Shown: positions 8,530 through 16,298 of the stretch, in pieces | How positions within the stretch are numbered: the stretch's first letter is position 1 | Layout of the letters: each line of letters begins with the position of its first letter | Virus record (IMG/VR): IMGVR_UViG_3300025133_000042 | Span: 1-64,000 of that record | Reading direction: 5' to 3' (one strand) | DNA length: 64,000 bases | Source: a virus | Position numbers and translations under genes: made by a program | Notes under the pieces: generated by a model | Database searches by the model: none | What the model was told of the DNA's origin: nothing | The model's input: the letters and a program-made list of their open reading frames with translations, nothing else

Positions 8530-8726
8530 TAATCTGTATCTCCATAGTGCTCATCTTCGAGCCAGTCTAGCGGGTATTCCCTCTCTTCATTCTCTTTATT
8601 CTGAATCATTTGACATACTTCCACAATATGCTCTTTCGGAATCGTATTTTTCATCTCAATCAAATTTTTCTTAGCCTCCATGGAGGTTAAAGTATTCTTA
8701 GACATCTCAACGCATATCAAGCACAT
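8529..8726 (-). CDS. Small untagged protein inside the tagged cassette
   Basis: The 65-residue product lacks the MKITK tag and is the exception in the cassette. It starts at a TAATG overlap with the gene before it. The sequence begins Cys-rich (MCLICVE), then is helical, with an acidic C-terminus. Function unknown. Confidence 0.5.
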   Translation of the reverse strand: MCLICVEMSKNTLTSMEAKKNLIEMKNTIPKEHIVEVCQMIQNKENEEREYPLDWLEDEHYGDTD

Positions 8727-9250
8727 TATTCATTCTCCTTGTTTTCATATTGCGATACTAAATGTTGTCTTCTTAATTTTTCCATTTCCTCGGGATTGCC
8801 GCGGCTCCAATGCGGCGCAACGGCCCTTACATGCGCCATCTTTGCTGCTCCGAGCATAAATTCAAATCGTTGTGAGGCCTGTTCTAGTTCTTCCGGAATA
8901 TCTTGATTGCCAAATTTTCCAGCAAGACTATCTAATAATTCCATGCCTTCCTTGGCATATTTAAAAACGGCTTTCCAGCCGCCTTTCCCAGTCCTCGTCG
9001 TCCCGGTAATCTCATTCACTTCTTCTTCTGCCAGGCCAGTACTTCCATATAAGCTCAAGACTCTAGTTAGGCTCTGATCATCAGCATTAGAAAATATTGC
9101 AAAAAGAGGATGCTTTTGGCCAAGCGTTCTCCACGATCGATTTGTAACCAGATCTAAAGCTTTTTGAGCTTTGTTCGGTACTTCTTCTTGTAAAACCGCC
9201 TCAAGCTCCTCGACAATTAGTTCTCTCAGTCGTTTTTCTGTTGTTTCCAC
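8726..9250 (-). CDS. Divergent tagged protein 4
   Basis: The N-terminus METTEKRLRELIVEELEAVL is a clear but diverged version of the cassette tag: hydrophobic, basic and Glu positions are conserved while the MKITK start is not. The 174-residue body is helical with no recognised motif. It shows that the tag pattern is kept while exact residues drift, which argues for selection on the peptide. Confidence 0.55.
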   Translation of the reverse strand: METTEKRLRELIVEELEAVLQEEVPNKAQKALDLVTNRSWRTLGQKHPLFAIFSNADDQSLTRVLSLYGSTGLAEEEVNEITGTTRTGKGGWKAVFKYAKEGMELLDSLAGKFGNQDIPEELEQASQRFEFMLGAAKMAHVRAVAPHWSRGNPEEMEKLRRQHLVSQYENKENE

Positions 9251-9251
9251 T

Positions 9252-9515
9252 TTATAAATACTCCTCGCTTTCGTTTAAGAATGGATCGTTTGTTGCTTTA
9301 TTGTCCTTCAGCGCCTGATGGAGAGCGAAAATTACACCATTGTCCAAATGAGTATACCGCGGAGGATCTTGTGCAGCCTGCTCAGCAGCTTCGACCAACA
9401 TTCGATTTAACTTGCTTCTAATTCTATCAATTGTCATATAGCCATATCCAGCAACCAAAACACTTCCCAGCTCTTCTTTAATAATCTGTTTTAATTGTGA
9501 TTTTGTTATTTTCAT
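9252..9515 (-). CDS. Tagged protein 5
   Basis: Translation from ATG 9515, just past the TAA of the gene before it, gives 87 residues starting MKITKSQLKQIIKEELG. The short body is helical. Upstream in-frame codons would lie inside the neighbouring gene, so the tag start is preferred. Confidence 0.6.
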   Translation of the reverse strand: MKITKSQLKQIIKEELGSVLVAGYGYMTIDRIRSKLNRMLVEAAEQAAQDPPRYTHLDNGVIFALHQALKDNKATNDPFLNESEEYL

Positions 9516-9516
9516 A

Positions 9517-9825
9517 TTATTCTCTCCCACGTCCCCCAACGCTGGCCTGTTTAGCTAAATATTCTAGCTTTGCAGCCAGGTCGTATTGATTTTCGCCATA
9601 TTGCAGGTCCAGTAACTCTCTAACAGCTGCCAATACTTCAGCCGTTTTTTCATCGGCGCGCCTGGTAACATCAAACATGCTAGGAGAGTGCCCAACTTCT
9701 GATGCTGGTGAGCCGAGAGGAGTTCCTGTTGCAAAGTCAGTACCAGCGACCGGTCGAATGGCTTCAAGTGACAACTGAAGTTCTTCTTTGACAATTTGTT
9801 TTAATTTTGATTTTGTAATTTTCAT
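9517..9825 (-). CDS. Tagged protein 6
   Basis: 102 residues beginning MKITKSKLKQIVKEELQ. The middle is Gly/Ser/Thr-rich and the C-terminal half helical, ending GRGRE. No known domain. Four bases separate it from the upstream tagged gene. Confidence 0.6.
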   Translation of the reverse strand: MKITKSKLKQIVKEELQLSLEAIRPVAGTDFATGTPLGSPASEVGHSPSMFDVTRRADEKTAEVLAAVRELLDLQYGENQYDLAAKLEYLAKQASVGGRGRE

Positions 9826-9829
9826 GTTT

Positions 9830-10462
9830 TTATGCCTTCTTTAATACTTCAGCAGCATGCTTGCCAGTGAAGGGTTTTCTTCCCTTAGGTGATGACCATC
9901 TGACACTAACATTTTTCGCCCCGCGGGCAGTAACTTTGCCTTTCCCCAACTCAGGCTCTTGCTTGTGAACAACGGAATCTCCTTCACGAAATCCAAATTT
10001 GGGAGCAGCTTCTTCAAGAGCACCGCCCCTCGATCCAAGTTTGGATTCTATATTTTCATTTCTTTCTTTTTCTAAAACTTTTGATAATTCGTTTGTTGCT
10101 GTTCTATAGCTAGATGAAGTCAAGCCGCCCGGCGCATCGGCCTCTTTTACATAATTTTCCACCGCCGCGCGTAAATCGTCAGACATCGCCTGATCTTTCA
10201 AAGAATCTTTGAGGCCGCTTATAAGCTGTGCAGCTTCTCTCTGGTTACGATCATATAGCGCATTGTGCGCGCGAACAAAAATATGGTTTATGTATCGCCT
10301 AGAGCGTTCTTCCGTTGGCTGCGATCCTGTTTCCGTTGGCTGTCGAATGTCAGTGAATGCTCGTACGCCGTCGGGTACTTCCCACCCACCAGGCGCTTCT
10401 TTAATTGCGCGCTGCAACTCTTCTTTAATAATCTCTTTTAGTTTTTGTTTTGTAATTTTCAT
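9830..10462 (-). CDS. Tagged protein 7 with C-terminal KOW/Tudor-like module
   Basis: After MKITKQKLKEIIKEE the 210-residue product has a helical body. Its final 55 residues read FREGDSVVHKQ, GKGKVTARG, VSVRW, a strand pattern like the KOW/Tudor-like tail of PcrA-type helicases and like the small KxGDLV proteins elsewhere in the window. That module could bind RNA polymerase or nucleic acid (inference). It is the only cassette member with a recognisable fold class. Confidence 0.6.
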   Translation of the reverse strand: MKITKQKLKEIIKEELQRAIKEAPGGWEVPDGVRAFTDIRQPTETGSQPTEERSRRYINHIFVRAHNALYDRNQREAAQLISGLKDSLKDQAMSDDLRAAVENYVKEADAPGGLTSSSYRTATNELSKVLEKERNENIESKLGSRGGALEEAAPKFGFREGDSVVHKQEPELGKGKVTARGAKNVSVRWSSPKGRKPFTGKHAAEVLKKA

Positions 10463-10971
10463 GATGCCTCCTCGATGGCTTCCCCTACAAAAATCGGATT
10501 TTTTCTTACGCCGCCGCCATATTGAGCGTATTCATAAACCTTGAATTCTCCACGTCGATACCGCGGTGATGTCTCCGTCGCAGCCAAATTAATTGCTTTT
10601 TGTGGGTCGTTCACAACTCTTTTTGAATTTCTTTTGACCCTGAAAACTTTTCCATCGGGCGCCACAACAGCAAAATAGTCTATATTTTCACCCTCTTTTA
10701 AAATTGTTCTTTGAATCGTAGATAAAATATATTGAGCACTATCACTTAAAGACCAAAAATCAGATCTTTCGCCGGCAAGAATATCCCTTACTGCTTGTTG
10801 TTCCGCGGGATCAGCAAGTTTTCTAATTTCATCATCAATTTTCATTTGCGCAGCTTCTTTATCACTTGGAATATCAGCAGGATCAATTCCTGTATCAATG
10901 TGCGCCTCTTTAATAGTTTTTTTAATCTCTTCTTTAATAATCTGTTTTAATTGTTGTTTGGTAATTTTCAT
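10459..10971 (-). CDS. Tagged protein 8
   Basis: Start chosen at ATG 10971, which overlaps the upstream stop (ATGA) and begins the tag MKITKQQLKQIIKEE; 170 residues. The body has a helical first half and a beta-looking second half (VVAPDGKVFRVKR). No family recognised. The next gene also overlaps it by four bases. Confidence 0.6.
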   Translation of the reverse strand: MKITKQQLKQIIKEEIKKTIKEAHIDTGIDPADIPSDKEAAQMKIDDEIRKLADPAEQQAVRDILAGERSDFWSLSDSAQYILSTIQRTILKEGENIDYFAVVAPDGKVFRVKRNSKRVVNDPQKAINLAATETSPRYRRGEFKVYEYAQYGGGVRKNPIFVGEAIEEAS

Positions 10972-11531
10972 CCTTTTGGCTCCCATGTATATCCTGGATC
11001 CTCGGGCCTATAGCCTCGACGCTGAGCTGCTTTTCTTCGCTGATCCTTTATCCGTTGCTTATCGGACGCAGCTGCTTTTTTATCAAGATCTTTTTTGTAT
11101 TCTGATTGCTTACGTGCTCTTCGAATTTCATACTCTGTATCAACGTCTTGTACTGCTTTTTTTGCTGTTTGTCCGCGCTCATAATCAGCTCCAGCTTTAA
11201 CGTTACCTGTTTCAATATCGGCTTCTGCCATGGCGACTAGTTCATCATAGATTCTTTTCTCTAAGCGACGAATTTCTTGACTGCTTAAACCAACCCTCGG
11301 CCAATTTCCTTTTTTCAGGCCCTTAAATCTTCCAGCCACCTTATCAACAGTTGATCTAGCCTCTAGTTCTGCATTTACAATACCGCCGACTTGCCATTTC
11401 GACAAGTCTTCAGCTTCTTCTGGCGATTCTGGTGTTGGCCATTTTTTTGGATCGGTATTAAATTTAGCACCGGTAAGACCAGCGAATTCTTCTTTAATAA
11501 TCTGTTTTAATTGTTGTTTGGTAATTTTCAT
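10968..11531 (-). CDS. Tagged protein 9
   Basis: 187 residues; the tag MKITKQQLKQIIKEE is identical to that of the next gene downstream, at DNA level too. The C-terminal part is long, basic and helical (KQRIKDQRRKAAQRRG), suggesting nucleic-acid contact. ATGA overlaps link it to both neighbours. Confidence 0.6.
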   Translation of the reverse strand: MKITKQQLKQIIKEEFAGLTGAKFNTDPKKWPTPESPEEAEDLSKWQVGGIVNAELEARSTVDKVAGRFKGLKKGNWPRVGLSSQEIRRLEKRIYDELVAMAEADIETGNVKAGADYERGQTAKKAVQDVDTEYEIRRARKQSEYKKDLDKKAAASDKQRIKDQRRKAAQRRGYRPEDPGYTWEPKG

Positions 11532-11833
11532 TCCGGAGCAACACCTTTTTCAATAGCAGCCCAACGATCATCATCAACCGCATCTTCTTTTCTCGCAGAC
11601 ATAGCTATTTGCTCAATTGTTTTTAATAAAGCCTCCGCTTTGCCATAAATCAATTCTATATTACTTGGCTTGGTAATTACAGTTTGGTCAAACTGCTTAA
11701 GTATCGAATCCAGATCACCAGCCAATTCTCTAGCTTTTACTAGAAGATTGTCGTTTGATTCTATATCAAGTTCTTGAATTAATTTTAATTCTTCTTTAAT
11801 AATCTCTTTTAGTTTTTGTTTTGTAATTTTCAT
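11528..11833 (-). CDS. Tagged protein 10
   Basis: 101 residues starting MKITKQKLKEIIKEELK. The rest is predicted all-helical with an acidic C-terminus. It overlaps both neighbours by four bases. No recognised domain. Confidence 0.6.
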   Translation of the reverse strand: MKITKQKLKEIIKEELKLIQELDIESNDNLLVKARELAGDLDSILKQFDQTVITKPSNIELIYGKAEALLKTIEQIAMSARKEDAVDDDRWAAIEKGVAPE

Positions 11834-12162
11834 TCGTCTAGTTTCCCACCAGTTCGACTGGAATTCGCTTTAAAAATTGCTTCTATCCATGCGATTTTTG
11901 CAAGGTTGAAATCTGCCGTCAATTTGAAGTTTGGATCAAAATTTAATTTTAATTCTTTTGCTTTTTTCATTAGGATTGCTTGCCCATCTCGAATCATCTT
12001 AGAGCCTTTTTGCAAATCTTCTAGGCTGGGCGCAGGTCGCGGGCCCCGACGATCCAGAGCTTGGCGCGCGACAGCAACGGCGCGCTCATCGCGATAACTC
12101 TCTTGTAGCAGCGCTAGCTCTTCTTTTAAAATCTGCTTTATCTGCTCTTTTGTAATTTTCAT
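11830..12162 (-). CDS. Tagged protein 11 (first of the cassette)
   Basis: 110 residues starting MKITKEQIKQILKEEL, then a helical body with a basic Arg-rich early part. It is transcribed first among the tagged genes and is coupled by ATGA to the upstream lipoprotein gene, so the cassette probably shares a transcript with that gene and the large protein before it. Confidence 0.6.
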   Translation of the reverse strand: MKITKEQIKQILKEELALLQESYRDERAVAVARQALDRRGPRPAPSLEDLQKGSKMIRDGQAILMKKAKELKLNFDPNFKLTADFNLAKIAWIEAIFKANSSRTGGKLDE

Positions 12163-12605
12163 TTTTCACTCCTTGTAATTTCAAAGAAAGCAACGTTAAT
12201 ATTCTGCTTGCTCCAATGAAAACTCTCAATTTTCAACTCAAAAATCTTAATATTAACCTCGCCGCCGAGCTTTCGGGCCATATGCTCACCCCAAGCGATG
12301 ACCAAAAGGCGAACAGCCGTGACTTCTTCCCGCGAAGCCGGCCCGGGCCAGGCCACAACAACCAACTCATCGATCCCCATGCACTTATGGTGTCGAGCAA
12401 AATTCGCTTTAAGACGAATTGCCCTCTGGCGCAAATTATACACTTCAACCGGATTTTTACAATTTTCCAGCCCTTTGATCGATATTTTGGCGATTTTTTC
12501 CGAATGCAAGGAGCTGTTAGCGCGATTTGATACATTACCAGCGGCGCAGGCCACCAATAATACAGATAAAAACACAGTTAGGGCTAATTTTAATAAATTT
12601 TTCAT
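12159..12605 (-). CDS. Predicted lipoprotein
   Basis: From ATG 12605 (ATGA overlap with the upstream stop) the 148-residue product has a classic lipoprotein signal, MKNLLKLALTVFLSVLLVAC, with lipobox LVAC. The mature part is small and mixed alpha/beta, with no known domain. It should be membrane-anchored. Superinfection exclusion is a common job for phage lipoproteins but is only a guess here. Confidence 0.65.
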   Translation of the reverse strand: MKNLLKLALTVFLSVLLVACAAGNVSNRANSSLHSEKIAKISIKGLENCKNPVEVYNLRQRAIRLKANFARHHKCMGIDELVVVAWPGPASREEVTAVRLLVIAWGEHMARKLGGEVNIKIFELKIESFHWSKQNINVAFFEITRSEK

Positions 12606-14893
12606 TTTTTGTATTTTCTCCACTCATTAAGTATGCCTTTCCAATCGTCAAAAGAGGAAAAACTACTTTCAGCAACTCGCTGCTGCCTTCTCATCTCGCT
12701 ATATGCATAATCTTTCTTAAATTTAGGAAGAATCTCTTTCACAATCATGTTTGTAACAATGGCCTCGGCCAGGAGCCTCAACCTCTCGTGAAATTTATCA
12801 TGATCTGCCATTTTAACAAATTTTTCAATGATTTTTAAGGCTTCTGGCTCTTCATTGCCCTGCAGCTGTACATCAAGCCATACTTCAATGCGATCTGCGA
12901 ATTTATACTCGCTGGTGCCGCCACCAAGACCAGTGCCGCCAGTTCTGGCTGTCTTAAAGCCAACATTGATGTTATAATCTGGAATAGGGTGGCCTGTTTC
13001 GGCTTCAGTTTCAGCAAGATTTAGCTTTTGCTGCGAAGCGATAATCTCAAGAGCCCGATCAGTGACATCTTGCATCCTCGCGATAATTTTATCTTTAAGC
13101 TTGTGCATATTTTGTCGCAGCCCGGTATGAATAGCTGTATGCATGGCCCGCATCAATCGATTTTCTTCTGTACCCTCAGGCCCGACGCCAGATTTTACTT
13201 TTGTCAGAAGCTCCGAGGGCAAATAAAGACGAACAGGCAAAAAAGTTGTCATTGTAACCTTGTTTTCTTCCAAATCAACGTCAAAATGCTTAAGATCCAT
13301 ATCCTCAAAGCGCTGAAGATTTGCATATGTTTCCTCACTCGCGAAGAAGCCGGCCTCATCAAGCCCAGACAAAAGCGTTTCGCGAAAATTTTCATACTCT
13401 GCGTCGTATTGCGACACGCGATCGACGAAAGCCTTAAACCCGTCCCAGCCCATTTCATCATAATCAGGGTCAACCCGTATGTAAGCTCGATTGCCACTAT
13501 CCTCTTCAACGTTATCTGGGTATATGCCGGCAGCATTCAAAGCGGACGTCACATAATCTTCAAAGCTGTCAATGTCTTCTGCCAGGCCTTCGGTTTCATC
13601 CAAATCAATTAATGCGCTTGCACTATAGTGATGGCCGTCTTCAATTGGCTCATAATAAATATTAAAATTCTCAACTTGCGCATCCCTTATATATTCCTCA
13701 TAATCATCAGCCGTTGCGCCGCCCGGATTTTCAACAGCATGCTGGCCAGCTTGACCCAGAATACTCCAATGATCCTCAGAAACAAGATCCTCGAAGGCTT
13801 CATGTACATCAACCTCAGTGGGGTCACCCAGCCCAAGGCCCTTCAAAATATACATAACAGTCTGAGGGATCGCAATCCCAGAATCCTCATGACCGCCATC
13901 GGAATAATCACTCATCCATTCAGTAAACACATCTTCCACATCAGAGGACAATTCCCGGGGATTAACTTGCGCGCCCTCATGGCCAGTGAAGACTTTATCG
14001 TCCTTACCCTCTCGGCCGGAGGCCGACCTAAAAATTTTCAGAAATTCTTTCGGGTTATCTTGCCCCAAAGCATACCCTTTCATCACCAAATTGCTATATG
14101 TACCGTCTCGTAAGCCGTCAGTGCCCACTTCATCGTCAGAGACATCATACACTTCCTCTGGTTCGGGCTCGCTAGATTCTTTTGCGTCAGCGCCATAAAC
14201 GAGGGCCATTTTCTTGTTCCAATCATCATTGTGAAGATGCTTAAAGAGGACAAAATAAAATACTTTGCCTTCCTTATCCGTATATTCGTCAAACCAGTTT
14301 CGCGACTCAGTTGCTGAGATGCACCATTTCGTGCCGCGTCCATAATAGCAAGCACCATCTTCGTCGTTTGGGCGAACCATCATCCAGTTATCTGCATCAT
14401 CGATAACGTCAGAGCTTTCTTTTGCTTTCTCTTCACGCTCTTTAGCATCATGCCGAGCCTGCAGCTCTTTATACGCAACGTAGATCTGTTGCTCCCAATC
14501 ACCAAAGTCCTTAAACTTGTTAATATCTTTGTCAATCAGGTTTTTTTCAGCTAAGCGATGGTATTTTCTTATATTATTGCGAATTGTGCTAAAGCGTCGA
14601 GATGCTTCATATTTAATCTCATTGCCAGCAGCGTCGACATCGCGCTGCATGCCAGTCTCATAGTTCTTTTGCATCTTAACCAGACGTGTATTGACCATGC
14701 CGGCAGCCCACATCGCGTATTTTTGGTTTCCGCTAGGGTCATTCGCGAGGATTTCGGTCTTAAAAAGGCCTTCAACGTACTGAATGACGTCCTGGCCCTT
14801 CAATCCCTTTACAACGCGCTTAAGGGCATCGTCCTTACGCCCCTCGACGAGAATTCGCGTTAACTGTTCCATTATAAGGCTAGAGAAGGCCAC
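12602..14893 (-). CDS. Large phage protein with GTKWC motif
   Basis: About 763 residues. GTG 14893 is preferred because GGAG lies eight bases upstream; ATG 14872 is the alternative and would start MEQLTRILVEGRK, a short peptide ending L-V-E like a prohead-cleavage tag. The first third is helical, then GRGTKWCISATESRN near residue 195 marks a compact domain whose name I do not know. The middle is very acidic, and the protein ends FDDWKGILNEWRKYKK, a Trp/Glu peptide seen at the ends of other genes here. It heads the operon leading into the tagged cassette. A structural or injected protein is my best guess. Confidence 0.55.
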   Translation of the reverse strand: MAFSSLIMEQLTRILVEGRKDDALKRVVKGLKGQDVIQYVEGLFKTEILANDPSGNQKYAMWAAGMVNTRLVKMQKNYETGMQRDVDAAGNEIKYEASRRFSTIRNNIRKYHRLAEKNLIDKDINKFKDFGDWEQQIYVAYKELQARHDAKEREEKAKESSDVIDDADNWMMVRPNDEDGACYYGRGTKWCISATESRNWFDEYTDKEGKVFYFVLFKHLHNDDWNKKMALVYGADAKESSEPEPEEVYDVSDDEVGTDGLRDGTYSNLVMKGYALGQDNPKEFLKIFRSASGREGKDDKVFTGHEGAQVNPRELSSDVEDVFTEWMSDYSDGGHEDSGIAIPQTVMYILKGLGLGDPTEVDVHEAFEDLVSEDHWSILGQAGQHAVENPGGATADDYEEYIRDAQVENFNIYYEPIEDGHHYSASALIDLDETEGLAEDIDSFEDYVTSALNAAGIYPDNVEEDSGNRAYIRVDPDYDEMGWDGFKAFVDRVSQYDAEYENFRETLLSGLDEAGFFASEETYANLQRFEDMDLKHFDVDLEENKVTMTTFLPVRLYLPSELLTKVKSGVGPEGTEENRLMRAMHTAIHTGLRQNMHKLKDKIIARMQDVTDRALEIIASQQKLNLAETEAETGHPIPDYNINVGFKTARTGGTGLGGGTSEYKFADRIEVWLDVQLQGNEEPEALKIIEKFVKMADHDKFHERLRLLAEAIVTNMIVKEILPKFKKDYAYSEMRRQQRVAESSFSSFDDWKGILNEWRKYKK

Positions 14894-14934
14894 TAAAAAC
14901 ACTCCAAATGGGTTTTGCTCATTGTAATTAGTTC

Positions 14935-14967
14935 TTACTTCATAAGAGGCAGAACTTTATGAAGTAA
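14935..14967. repeat. Perfect 11-bp inverted repeat
   Basis: Arms TTACTTCATAA (14935-14945) and TTATGAAGTAA (14957-14967) are perfect complements around an 11-base spacer. It lies about 40-75 bases upstream of the large-protein gene and near the only long gap between leftward operons. No T-run follows, so an operator or RNA-processing hairpin fits better than a terminator. Confidence 0.5.
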
Positions 14968-15152
14968 TAATGTATCAAAAAACGCTTTTTATTTTAATCA
15001 GTTTGCAGTTTGCTATCCTTAGCTAGAGATACCGCGTGTCCCACTCGCGCGCATGCCTGTTGAAATCTGCATGTTCAACCTTATAATCTCCAAATTATAT
15101 TTGGAATTAATTTTTAGGTTATTACATTATAACCATAACATAGGAGAACGTT

Positions 15153-15347
15153 ATGTCCCCTCTCACAATTGCCCTTGTCTTAATCGGGCTAGCTTCGAAC
15201 ATCGTTTGCTTTTGCTTCGGCGTTATTCTTGGCCGTCAAACAGCATATAAGGTGCTTCAGACTTACCAACATGCCGATACAGCTGTCGATATGCGCTGCG
15301 CCAAGTCCAATTGCAGCAAAGGTGCGCGCAAATCCCCCGAAGGCTAA
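15153..15347 (+). CDS. Small plus-strand membrane protein
   Basis: 64 residues, one hydrophobic segment at about residues 3-27 and a basic Lys/Ser-rich tail. A strong AGGAG sits eight bases before the ATG, which is why I accept it although it is on the minority strand. The preceding A+T-rich sequence has a hairpin (15090-15104) and could hold its promoter. Function unknown. Confidence 0.55.
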   Translation: MSPLTIALVLIGLASNIVCFCFGVILGRQTAYKVLQTYQHADTAVDMRCAKSNCSKGARKSPEG

Positions 15348-15603
15348 AATCTGAGAAATTTCCGTGTGTGCAGCGAAGGTATCTAGTCCCGCTATTGCCT
15401 AATGCTTAGTAGGAATATACATTCCGGGCAGGGGGGTAGGGGGTACCCCCTTGAATTTAAAGGTTTTTACGCTCGCTTGTTTTTGCGCTCGATAGGCGCT
15501 TTGTCTTCTCCTAGTGAGTTTAGCACACAATATACCGCGCGTTAAGTTCTATCGCGCCTAGGCGGAAGTTAAACTAAGTGTGCGGAACTATTGAACTTAT
15601 TAT
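15348..15603. other. Gene-free stretch with G-run palindrome
   Basis: No convincing gene is seen. The stretch has a run of Gs and the palindrome GGGGGTACCCCC at 15439-15450 but no U-tract after it, so I do not call a terminator. It separates the rightward gene at 15153 from the leftward small-gene block. Confidence 0.4.
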
Positions 15604-15789
15604 TTAGTCGATTTTGCCAACCATGGGCCAACCATCGATGAATTCTATCGATAAGTCGCCTGTTAGGTATCCATTGAGGGCCTCGACCATCTGCCGGGCT
15701 AGCTCAACCTCGCCTGACTCCGCAGTCTCTTCGATTATGCGGTGCATGCGGAACTCTATGAAATCAATGATGTTATCGTTGTCTTCCAT
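15604..15789 (-). CDS. Small acidic protein
   Basis: 61 residues, about a third acidic or amide, helical in the first 45 residues. It is the last gene of the leftward early-type block and has a free-standing start with GGGAATT upstream. No family recognised. Small acidic proteins can mimic DNA, but nothing specific supports that here. Confidence 0.45.
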   Translation of the reverse strand: MEDNDNIIDFIEFRMHRIIEETAESGEVELARQMVEALNGYLTGDLSIEFIDGWPMVGKID

Positions 15790-15951
15790 GGTTTGGAATT
15801 CCCTTTACTTGTGTGAATGGGTGGCTAGGGTACTTGATTCCTCACTGTTTCCAGCCACTTACGCTCACTATATCTATATAGGCTTGAAATCGTTATGTTT
15901 TCTTTTTTCCTTCCCCTGACCTAGCGTCACCGGGTCGGGGCATGTGTTTAT

Positions 15952-16203
15952 CTACCCAGTTTTAGACAGTTGCTTCAGGTGCTGCTTCAGGAGGCTTTGA
16001 GCTTCGGTGATAAGCGGGTTGCTTCCGTTCTGAATTGAGAGGTTCCTCATGAGCCACCTAACGTTAGATTCGATTGAAATATCCTTTCTCATGTTAGGAA
16101 TATTCATGTCCTCCAGAACATCGCTCAGTCGGCTGCTCACGAAGAGACTAAAGCCATCCGTTAAGATGCCGAGTTGATTATTGTTTTTTGTGACCTCGGA
16201 CAT
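15952..16203 (-). CDS. Hypothetical protein downstream of the sigma factor
   Basis: Start taken at ATG 16203 (MSEVTKNNN), two bases after the stop of the upstream micro-ORF; 83 residues. The sequence looks helical with an arginine-rich centre and could be DNA-binding, but no helix-turn-helix is clear. Probably co-transcribed with the sigma-factor gene. Confidence 0.45.
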   Translation of the reverse strand: MSEVTKNNNQLGILTDGFSLFVSSRLSDVLEDMNIPNMRKDISIESNVRWLMRNLSIQNGSNPLITEAQSLLKQHLKQLSKTG

Positions 16204-16204
16204 T

Positions 16205-16297
16205 TTACACCATCCAGCCAATTGTCATGAAGGTCGAAGTGAGAAGTGAGAGCAGAAACATCACAGTGCTATCAGGTGATTCAGGACATACTTTCAT
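16205..16297 (-). CDS. 30-residue membrane micro-protein
   Basis: A very short reading frame with a hydrophobic stretch (VMFLLSLLTS) follows the sigma-factor stop directly. GAGGAG lies eight bases before its ATG, inside the sigma-factor 3' end, which makes translation likely. Function unknown. Confidence 0.4.
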   Translation of the reverse strand: MKVCPESPDSTVMFLLSLLTSTFMTIGWMV

Positions 16298-16298
16298 C

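Noticed and set aside
6431-12162. Repeated 45-base segments that could be regulatory repeats
   Set aside because: They encode the conserved N-terminal tag in frame each time; protein-level conservation explains them.
13028-13612. Plus-strand open frame inside the large-protein gene
   Set aside because: Antisense to a long gene with consistent coding character; composition looks random and no start signal is present.
15431-15455. GGGGGTACCCCC as a terminator or G-quadruplex
   Set aside because: No T-run follows in either direction and there are not four G-runs; kept only as a note on the gap.
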